Source: an uncultured Fimbriimonadales bacterium (GTDB lineage Bacteria > Armatimonadota > Fimbriimonadia > Fimbriimonadales > GBS-DC). Taken from it: DNA of 7,654 nt. The notes beneath the pieces were generated by a model, which saw nothing but the letters and a program-made list of their open reading frames with translations, was not told the origin of the DNA and searched no databases. Both the position numbers and the translations under genes were made by a program. Below are positions 1 to 4,224 of this stretch, in pieces. Positions within the stretch are counted from its first letter, which is position 1, and each line of letters opens with the position of its first letter. The stretch covers positions 1 to 7,654 of the forward strand of contig CALAMM010000020.1 in assembly GCA_937925775.1 (NCBI GenBank). The letters are read 5' to 3'.

Positions 1-12
1 CCCCCAGCGTAG

Positions 13-32
13 CGTCGGCGTCCCCGCCGACG
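13..32. repeat. GC-rich hairpin followed by an A-run
   Basis: An 8-bp perfect stem, CGTCGGCG (13-20) paired with CGCCGACG (25-32), closes a TCCC loop. It is followed on the + strand by seven A residues (33-39). A run of A rather than T on the + strand does not make an intrinsic terminator in either direction, since the T-run on the - strand would precede the hairpin. It is probably part of the repeat region. Confidence 0.6.
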
Positions 33-39
33 AAAAAAA

Positions 40-61
40 GCTTGGACAGGAATGTCCAAGC
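40..61. repeat. GGAA-loop hairpin copy 1 (stem type A)
   Basis: A perfect 9-bp stem, GCTTGGACA (40-48) with TGTCCAAGC (53-61), closes the loop GGAA (49-52). Confidence 0.85.
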
Positions 62-74
62 CACGCGCTACGGG

Positions 75-98
75 TGCGACGCCTTTCTTGGCGTCGCA
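75..98. repeat. Accessory hairpin between copies 1 and 2
   Basis: A perfect 9-bp stem, TGCGACGCC (75-83) with GGCGTCGCA (90-98), closes a TTTCTT loop. Its right arm and following bases (GGCGTCGCAAAGC) recur at 203-215 after hairpin copy 3, so it looks like a second module of the same repeat family. Confidence 0.7.
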
Positions 99-121
99 AA
101 GCTTCCCCGCTGATGAGCAAC

Positions 122-143
122 GCTTGGACAGGAATGTCCCAGC
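122..143. repeat. GGAA-loop hairpin copy 2 (stem type A, one mismatch)
   Basis: GCTTGGACA (122-130) faces TGTCCCAGC (135-143) around GGAA (131-134). The pair T125/C140 is mismatched and the other eight pairs hold. This is the least well paired of the five copies. Confidence 0.8.
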
Positions 144-170
144 CACTGGGAGCGTCCTGCTCACTGGTTC

Positions 171-194
171 TGCGACGACAGGAATGTCGTCGCA
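171..194. repeat. GGAA-loop hairpin copy 3 (stem type B)
   Basis: A perfect 10-bp stem, TGCGACGACA (171-180) with TGTCGTCGCA (185-194), closes GGAA (181-184). The stem differs from type A outside the ACA/TGT core, yet both arms differ together so pairing is kept. It begins a 62-nt unit that is repeated from 233. Confidence 0.85.
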
Positions 195-196
195 CC

Positions 197-216
197 CGCT
201 TTGGCGTCGCAAAGCG
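197..216. repeat. Accessory hairpin after copy 3
   Basis: CGCTTT (197-202) pairs with AAAGCG (211-216) around the 8-nt loop GGCGTCGC. The equivalent place after copy 4 (about 259-276) keeps similar sequence but loses most of the pairing, so this outer hairpin appears less conserved than the GGAA hairpins. Confidence 0.5.
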
Positions 217-232
217 TCCCGCCAAGAAAACC

Positions 233-256
233 TGCGACGACAGGAATGTCGTCGCA
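233..256. repeat. GGAA-loop hairpin copy 4 (stem type B)
   Basis: A perfect 10-bp stem, TGCGACGACA (233-242) with TGTCGTCGCA (247-256), closes GGAA (243-246). It is identical to copy 3 and lies exactly 62 nt downstream. The bases after it (CCCG..GGCG..GCAAAGC) resemble those after copy 3 with scattered substitutions, which suggests a duplicated unit that has since drifted outside the hairpin. Confidence 0.85.
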
Positions 257-295
257 CCCGTTTCGGCGGCGCAAAGCTCCCCCCCAACAAAGCGT

Positions 296-317
296 GCTTG
301 GACAAGAATGTCCAAGC
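296..317. repeat. Hairpin copy 5 (stem type A, AGAA loop)
   Basis: A perfect 9-bp stem, GCTTGGACA (296-304) with TGTCCAAGC (309-317), closes AGAA (305-308). The first loop base differs from the GGAA of the other four copies. It starts 62 nt in register after copy 4 and ends 39 nt before the stop codon of the convergent lipoprotein gene. Confidence 0.85.
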
Positions 318-319
318 CA

Positions 320-332
320 CAGGGCATCCCTG
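320..332. repeat. Small hairpin next to the lipoprotein gene end
   Basis: CAGGG (320-324) pairs with CCCTG (328-332) around a 3-nt CAT loop. On the - strand it lies just past the lipoprotein stop codon and could help end that transcript, but no T-run follows it. Confidence 0.35.
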
Positions 333-355
333 CCGACGAGCAACTCGCAGGTGAT

Positions 356-1126
356 TTACGAGAGCCTGTTCGCCACCTCACGCAACAGCGCAATAATCGC
401 CTCCGCTGTCTGCTCCACGAAGCGCCGCACGGTTTCCCAGTCAATTCCACTGGTCTCCAAAAACCAGCGGATAATCGGGATGGTGATGCCCAGCCCCGCT
501 GCAAGCAGTCCCAGCACGATGAGGTTGAACGCCACAAACCCGACCGCCGCCGCCACACCGCGCACGACCACAGCGCCAATCCACACCAGAAACGCCAGCG
601 CCGCGATGCGTATCCCTGTCGCAATCCAGTCTTGGGGCGCACGCGAGCGGTTTCGGGTGTCAAACAGTGGGAACTCCAGGTCGTTCCCATCACGCTGGAG
701 CGTTCGCCCTTCGTCATCGGTCAAACGGAGCGTCATGCCTTGCGTAATGCTACCGCCGAACACAAAGTTCGCATGCTCGCCCGTTCTTGGACGCGCAATC
801 CGCAGGTGCGGGTACTCGCCTGCACGGTTGCGCACCAGCGAGAAGAGCATCACCTCATCGCCCTGCGCGGTCGGAATTTGCACTCGAAGCGGCGGCGATT
901 CGCGCACGGAGCGATTGCGCATCGGCTCCGCCATCGAACTGAGCTTCTGATAGAGCCTCCGCAGGCGATTGGCATTGAAGGCGTCGTCCGTCGTGCTGAG
1001 CGCAAGGTCGGCTTGTACAGGGGTTGGTGCACCACCACCCCCACACCCCGCCAACAGCGCCACCGCTCCCCCGAAGACCAGCGCCCCCAGCGCATCCGCC
1101 AGTGTACCTCGGTCGGAACCCTTCAT
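356..1126 (-). CDS. Predicted lipoprotein with C-terminal membrane segments, function unknown
   Basis: I do not recognise this 256-residue protein. The start is supported by GGGAGG seven bases upstream of the ATG and a TATAAT box behind it. Residues 1-27 look like a lipoprotein signal peptide: basic start, hydrophobic stretch ALGALVFGGAVALL, then lipobox L25-A26-G27-C28, followed by a Gly-rich linker. Lipidation of Cys28 after cleavage is expected from the established lipobox rule. Residues about 40-165 are polar and strand-rich, with a TDDEGRTLQRDGNDLEFPLFD stretch near 136-156 that suggests a small extracytoplasmic beta domain. Residues about 169-222 are strongly hydrophobic and probably form two or three membrane passes (AALAFLVWIGAVVV, then VGFVAFNLIVLGLLAAGLGI). 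The end (about 228-254) is an amphipathic helix. A lipid anchor plus C-terminal membrane spans is an unusual combination. It is transcribed away from the oxidoreductase gene and toward the hairpin array. Its reality as a gene is well supported; its role is unknown. Confidence 0.8.
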   Translation of the reverse strand: MKGSDRGTLADALGALVFGGAVALLAGCGGGGAPTPVQADLALSTTDDAFNANRLRRLYQKLSSMAEPMRNRSVRESPPLRVQIPTAQGDEVMLFSLVRNRAGEYPHLRIARPRTGEHANFVFGGSITQGMTLRLTDDEGRTLQRDGNDLEFPLFDTRNRSRAPQDWIATGIRIAALAFLVWIGAVVVRGVAAAVGFVAFNLIVLGLLAAGLGITIPIIRWFLETSGIDWETVRRFVEQTAEAIIALLREVANRLS

Positions 1127-1130
1127 CGGC

Positions 1131-1140
1131 GTACCTCCCG
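1131..1140 (-). promoter_or_regulatory. Ribosome binding site of the lipoprotein gene
   Basis: Read on the - strand, CGGGAGGT lies seven bases before the ATG at 1126. It is a good match to the anti-Shine-Dalgarno sequence and fixes the start. Confidence 0.7.
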
Positions 1141-1153
1141 AAACTTCGCATGG

Positions 1154-1159
1154 ATTATA
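1154..1159 (-). promoter_or_regulatory. Putative -10 box for the lipoprotein gene
   Basis: TATAAT preceded by GG, read on the - strand, ends 27 nt before the ATG. No convincing -35 box is present; the best is TTCCTG with a 16-nt spacer. The expected leader of about 20 nt would include the ribosome binding site. Confidence 0.5.
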
Positions 1160-1213
1160 CCGAGCTAACGAGAAGCAGGAATCTCCGTAGCTCTGCAGAA
1201 ACCTCCTCGAGCT

Positions 1214-2509
1214 ATGGTACAGAAGACGACGCGGCGGGAGTTTTTGAAGCAGAGCCTGACCGCAGGCGCAGGCTTACTCCTTCTGAAGAGCTGGGCAAAG
1301 GGGCAATCGCCGAACGAGAAACTCAACATCGCGGTAATCGGCGTCGGCGGACGCGGCTGGGACAACCTACGCGGCGTCGCAGGCGAGAACATCGTCGCGC
1401 TCTGCGATGTGGATTTGAACAACCTCGCGAACGCCGCAAAAGTGTTCCCCAACGCGCGGCTGTGGGTCGACTATCGGCGAATGTTCGACCGACAGAAAGA
1501 CATCGACGCGGTGGTCATTAGCACGCCAGACCACACTCATGCGCTGCCGACGATGATCGCGCTCCAGCTGGGCAAGCATGTCTACTGTGAGAAGCCGCTG
1601 GTACACACCGTGTGGGAGGCGCGTCAGGTGCGCGAGGCGGCGCGGAAGGCGAAGGTCGCCACTCAGATGGGCAACCAGGCGCATTCCAGCGAGCCGCTGC
1701 GCATCGCTGTCGAGGTGCTTCGCTCAGGGGTCATCGGGGCAATACGCGAGGTGCATGCGTGGAGTGATCGCCCTATCTGGCCTCAAGGCATCCCGCGCCC
1801 TGAAGGCTCCAAACCCGTTCCCCCATATCTGTTTTGGGATTTCTGGCTGGGCCCTGCGCCAGAGCGTCCCTACCACGATGGCTATCACCCGTTTGCATGG
1901 CGCGGCTGGTGGGACTTCGGCACGGGCGCACTGGGCGATATGGGATGCCACATCATCGACACCGCCTACTGGGCGCTGGAGTTGGGCTTGCCGACCAGCG
2001 TGGAGATGGAGGGGGCACCCCGCATGCCTGAAAGCGGCCCGAAAGCAAGCAAGGCGATCTACGAGTTCCCCGCACGCGGCACGCAGCCCCCTGTGAAACT
2101 CTACTGGTACGACGGCGGTCTCAAGCCTGACCCCGCGCTCGTGGGCGAGCGAAGCCTTGCCCCGAACGGCGTCATCTGCGTCGGCGAGAAAGGCGCGTTC
2201 TACTTCATTCACGCACGCGAGTATCGCCTACACCCTAAAGAGCGGTTCGAGGGCTTCCAACTCAAACAACGCCACCTCCCAACCTCGCCAGGGCACTACG
2301 AAGAGTGGCTCCAAGCGTGCAAAACGGGCAGTCCAACCTACAGCAACTTCGAATACGCGGCGACACTGACCGAGGCTGTGTTGCTGGGGAATGCGGCGTT
2401 CCGCGCAGGCGAAAAACTCTACTACGACGGCAAGGAGGGGCGTGTGACCAATACCCGCAAGGCGGACGAGTTCGTGCGCATGCCGTACCGCAAAGGCTGG
2501 GAATGGTAA
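1214..2509 (+). CDS. Tat-exported Gfo/Idh/MocA family oxidoreductase
   Basis: A 431-residue NAD(P)-dependent oxidoreductase, probably acting on a sugar, inositol or related polyol; the substrate cannot be read from sequence. Residues 5-12 (TTRREFLK) match the twin-arginine motif and are followed by a hydrophobic stretch (LTAGAGLLLL), so export in folded form by the Tat system is predicted. The Rossmann motif GVGGRG is at 43-48, with CDVD at 64-67 ending the second strand. STPDHTHA (103-110) and the family motif EKPL (126-129, Lys127) follow. The C-terminal domain carries GDMGCHIID (241-249), where His246 and Asp249 are the expected active-site positions. Length is normal for exported members, which are frequent in Planctomycetes, Verrucomicrobia, Acidobacteria and Armatimonadota. 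The start is chosen because it gives the complete Tat signal; no Shine-Dalgarno site is visible before it. The gene is divergent from the lipoprotein gene (87 nt gap). Confidence 0.93.
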   Translation: MVQKTTRREFLKQSLTAGAGLLLLKSWAKGQSPNEKLNIAVIGVGGRGWDNLRGVAGENIVALCDVDLNNLANAAKVFPNARLWVDYRRMFDRQKDIDAVVISTPDHTHALPTMIALQLGKHVYCEKPLVHTVWEARQVREAARKAKVATQMGNQAHSSEPLRIAVEVLRSGVIGAIREVHAWSDRPIWPQGIPRPEGSKPVPPYLFWDFWLGPAPERPYHDGYHPFAWRGWWDFGTGALGDMGCHIIDTAYWALELGLPTSVEMEGAPRMPESGPKASKAIYEFPARGTQPPVKLYWYDGGLKPDPALVGERSLAPNGVICVGEKGAFYFIHAREYRLHPKERFEGFQLKQRHLPTSPGHYEEWLQACKTGSPTYSNFEYAATLTEAVLLGNAAFRAGEKLYYDGKEGRVTNTRKADEFVRMPYRKGWEW

Positions 2510-2518
2510 GGGATACCC

Positions 2519-2551
2519 GCCCCCTCGCCCCCGCATGGAGGCGAAGGGGGC
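2519..2551. terminator. Hairpin between convergent genes, likely bidirectional terminator
   Basis: GCCCCCTCGCC (2519-2529) pairs with GGCGAAGGGGGC (2540-2551), with one bulged A in the right arm, around a 10-nt loop. It lies 9 nt after the oxidoreductase stop codon and 11 nt beyond the end of the opposing small gene. No T-run follows on either strand, so it is either a T-less terminator or a 3' stabilising structure. Confidence 0.6.
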
Positions 2552-2562
2552 ACAAGCACTCA

Positions 2563-2958
2563 CTACGCCGCCTCGATATTGTACTGGTTCAGCACGGTTC
2601 GCACCTGGTTGATGAACTCCGACGGGGTCGTATTGCTCCAGATGATGTACCCGGACGCACCGGTCTCGCGTTGCCACTGGGTCGCCTGGGAAGCATACTG
2701 ACTGGGCACAATCAGGAAGAACGGGGTCTGCGGGTTCGTACTGCGAATCTGGTTCACGAAGGTCTGCGCGTTGAAGTTATCCGTCTGTCCGGTCGGTGAA
2801 CCCCAAAACACGAACACCGCGCTCCATGTGCCGTTCTGGAACTCGTTCACCGTGCGCGTCGTGTCGGGGTTCGTGCAAACATACCAGTTTCGGGGCGTCG
2901 TGGCGTCAAAGGAGCGCGTCAGCTCCGTACCGCCCGTAGCAAAGAACACCTGACTCAT
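2563..2958 (-). CDS. Lysine-free receiver-like small protein, function unknown
   Basis: A 131-residue protein starting MSQVFFATGG. The start at 2958 is fixed by AAGGAGG seven bases upstream; the open frame continues 32 codons further back but that part lacks such a site. The predicted order of segments matches the receiver (REC) fold: strand 3-10, helix, strand 24-30 (NWYVCTN), helix, strand 45-53 (WSAVFVFWG), helix 60-75, strand 79-87 (PFFLIVPSQ), helix, strand 102-108 (SGYIIWS), helix 111-128 (TPSEFINQVRTVLNQYNI). The last two resemble the usual GYLVKP..PEEL..RVR ending. The acidic pair after strand 1, the phosphoacceptor Asp after strand 3 and the Lys of strand 5 (here Trp107) are all absent, so phosphotransfer is not expected. 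Composition is odd: no Lys, 12 Asn, 12 Gln and about 20 Thr. No signal peptide is seen. It stands alone, with no kinase gene nearby. The fold call is inference; the gene itself is likely real. Confidence 0.75.
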   Translation of the reverse strand: MSQVFFATGGTELTRSFDATTPRNWYVCTNPDTTRTVNEFQNGTWSAVFVFWGSPTGQTDNFNAQTFVNQIRSTNPQTPFFLIVPSQYASQATQWQRETGASGYIIWSNTTPSEFINQVRTVLNQYNIEAA

Positions 2959-2965
2959 GCTTGAT

Positions 2966-2972
2966 CCTCCTT
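2966..2972 (-). promoter_or_regulatory. Near-perfect ribosome binding site of the receiver-like gene
   Basis: AAGGAGG, read on the - strand, lies seven bases before the ATG at 2958. It is the strongest Shine-Dalgarno match in the window and decides the start against the longer open frame beginning at 3054. It also suggests high translation. Confidence 0.85.
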
Positions 2973-3006
2973 CAATCGGTTTGGTTCCGGCCGTGAACCT
3001 AAGAGA

Positions 3007-3012
3007 ATTATC
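3007..3012 (-). promoter_or_regulatory. Possible -10 box for the receiver-like gene
   Basis: GATAAT on the - strand (one mismatch to TATAAT) lies 48 nt before the start codon. No clear -35 box was found at the usual distance, so this is tentative. Confidence 0.3.
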
Positions 3013-3049
3013 GGCAAGGCGCCGCGGGATCTTGAGTCCTGCCCTCAGG

Positions 3050-3055
3050 TACACT
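3050..3055 (+). promoter_or_regulatory. Possible -10 box for pheA
   Basis: TACACT preceded by AGG resembles the boxes seen before trxB and ugd. A start about 7 nt downstream would give a leader of roughly 75 nt holding two small hairpins. TTGAGT at 3032-3037 is too close (12-nt spacer) to be a normal -35 box. Confidence 0.35.
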
Positions 3056-3059
3056 TAAC

Positions 3060-3107
3060 GCGCTGCTTCAGCGCCGAAGCCACCTCGCATGATTTCGCGG
3101 CGCGCGA
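3060..3107 (+). promoter_or_regulatory. Two short hairpins in the pheA leader
   Basis: GCGCTG (3060-3065) pairs with CAGCGC (3069-3074) around CTT, and TCGCG (3095-3099) pairs with CGCGA (3103-3107) around GCG. Both precede the pheA ribosome binding site. They could be leader RNA structure, but in GC-rich DNA such short stems also arise by chance. No Phe-rich leader peptide was noticed. Confidence 0.3.
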
Positions 3108-3124
3108 CGATGCCCCGCACACTT

Positions 3125-3131
3125 AGGGGAG
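3125..3131 (+). promoter_or_regulatory. Ribosome binding site that decides the pheA start
   Basis: AGGGGAG lies five bases before the ATG at 3137 and supports that start over the in-frame ATG at 3089, which has no comparable site. Confidence 0.65.
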
Positions 3132-3136
3132 CTGGC

Positions 3137-4204
3137 ATGCGCAAACTATCCGAACTTCGGCGACGAATCGACCAGATTGACGAGCAGCTGTTGCAACTGC
3201 TCAACGAGCGGGCGGAGTTAGCCAAGCAGATTGGCGAGATAAAGTCGCGCAATGACAAGCCGTTCTTCACGCCCGAACGGGAGCAAATGATCTATCGCCG
3301 TCTGCAGCAGCTGAATCGGGGACCGCTCACGCAGGAACAAATTATCGGTATCTTTCGGGAGATTATCTCGATTTCGCGTGCGTTGGAGAAAGCCCCGACG
3401 GTTGCCTATTGGGGGCCGGAGGGCACTTTCACCCACGCGGCGGCGCTGAAGTGCTTCGGGCGCGCGGCGCACTATGTGCCTGTTGAAAGCATCGCCGATG
3501 TGTTTGCAGCGGTAGAGCAGGCGAACGCCGACTACGGGGTCGTGCCTATCGAGAATTCGCTGGCGGGCGTTGTGCCCGAAACGCTGGATATGTTCCCGCT
3601 GACCAACGCCCGAATCTGCGCTGAGGTGTATGTGCCGATTGCGCACCACCTGCTTTCCCGATGCAAGAACACGAACCAGATTGTGCGTGTGTACGCGGGG
3701 CCGCAGCCGTTGCAGCAGTGTCGGCGCTGGCTACGGCTTCATCTGCCCGCGGCGGAGATTATCGAGACCGTGCCCACCGCCCGCGCCGTCAAGTTCGCAG
3801 CGGAAGACCCCAACGGCGCCGCCATCGGCAACGCGCTCGCCGCCGAACTCTACGGCGTGCCCATCCTCTGTGAACAGATCGAGGACAACCCGCACAACCG
3901 CACGCGATTCTTGGTGATTGGCTACAACGAACCTGCCCCCACCGGCAACGATAAGACCTCGCTGGTGTTCACCCTACGCAATCGCCCAGGCGAACTGTAT
4001 CACGCGCTGGGCGCGTTCCACAAGTACAGCGTGAACCTCACCATGATCGAATCGCGCCCCAACCCACGCGGAATGTTCGAGTACCTATTCTACATCGATA
4101 TTCAGGGGCATCGGCAGGACGAAGTCATCAAAAAGGCGTTGGAGGAGCTGGATCGGTTCGCACGCGAGGTGGTGCTCTTGGGGTCGTACCCTGCAGCAGA
4201 GTGA
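3137..4204 (+). CDS. pheA: Bifunctional chorismate mutase/prephenate dehydratase (P-protein)
   Basis: A 355-residue cytoplasmic enzyme that turns chorismate into prephenate and then into phenylpyruvate, the last ring-forming steps of phenylalanine synthesis. The AroQ-type chorismate mutase domain covers about 1-85: the RRRIDQIDEQLLQLLNERAELA helix, Lys36 and the PERE segment at 46-49 carry expected active-site positions. The dehydratase domain (about 88-265) starts with VAYWGPEGTFTHAAA and has VPIENSLAGVVPETLD (136-151) and NRTRF (254-258), with Thr256 as the expected catalytic threonine. An ACT domain (about 273-348) has HALGAF (289-294, the GALV-type site) and ESRP (305-308), the phenylalanine-binding motifs known for feedback inhibition. 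The start at 3137 is preferred over the upstream in-frame ATG at 3089 because AGGGGAG lies five bases before it and the mutase domain begins immediately after. It converges on ffh with 20 nt between stop codons. Confidence 0.95.
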   Translation: MRKLSELRRRIDQIDEQLLQLLNERAELAKQIGEIKSRNDKPFFTPEREQMIYRRLQQLNRGPLTQEQIIGIFREIISISRALEKAPTVAYWGPEGTFTHAAALKCFGRAAHYVPVESIADVFAAVEQANADYGVVPIENSLAGVVPETLDMFPLTNARICAEVYVPIAHHLLSRCKNTNQIVRVYAGPQPLQQCRRWLRLHLPAAEIIETVPTARAVKFAAEDPNGAAIGNALAAELYGVPILCEQIEDNPHNRTRFLVIGYNEPAPTGNDKTSLVFTLRNRPGELYHALGAFHKYSVNLTMIESRPNPRGMFEYLFYIDIQGHRQDEVIKKALEELDRFAREVVLLGSYPAAE

Positions 4205-4224
4205 GGCAGCGCCACTCGGCACGC

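Larger units (their letters stand above)
1..355. repeat. Gene-free region with an array of GGAA-loop hairpin repeats
   Basis: This left-edge stretch contains no credible gene. It is built from short inverted repeats. Five share the core ACA-GGAA-TGT (loops at 49, 131, 181, 243 and 305; the last loop is AGAA). Stem type A is GCTTGGACA paired with TGTCCAAGC (copies 1, 2 and 5). Stem type B is TGCGACGACA paired with TGTCGTCGCA (copies 3 and 4). Copies 3, 4 and 5 are exactly 62 nt apart; copies 1-2 are 82 nt apart and 2-3 are 50 nt apart. Between them lie further hairpins and recurring blocks such as GGCGTCGCAAAGC (90-102 and 203-215). The array lies downstream of the lipoprotein gene and may continue past the window edge. 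On the + strand the GGAA loop fits the GNRA tetraloop pattern, which would suit a + strand RNA. Function is unknown: it could be a dispersed repeat family, a set of RNA structures, or palindromic protein-binding sites. Confidence 0.8.

Noticed and set aside
13..39. Intrinsic terminator at the left edge
   Set aside because: The hairpin is followed by A residues on the + strand, and on the - strand the T-run precedes the hairpin, so neither direction has the stem-then-T order.
40..317. CRISPR array
   Set aside because: Repeats are palindromic along their full length, differ in sequence between copies, have uneven spacing (82, 50, 62, 62) and the intervening bases themselves recur; no cas genes are present.
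52..354. Small open frames within the repeat array (products with repeated DRNV-like peptides)
   Set aside because: The repeated peptides are only translations of the GGAA hairpin core in different frames; no ribosome binding site or independent coding signal.
74..1168. Long + strand open frame of 364 codons covering the repeats and the lipoprotein gene
   Set aside because: Its product is rich in Arg, His and Pro with no fold-like pattern, it starts inside the hairpin repeats and it is antisense to a gene with a ribosome binding site, lipobox and membrane segments.
2959..3054. Extended N-terminus of the receiver-like protein starting at 3054
   Set aside because: The extra 32 residues would run through the AAGGAGG site and the divergent promoter region; the ATG at 2958 has ideal spacing to that site.
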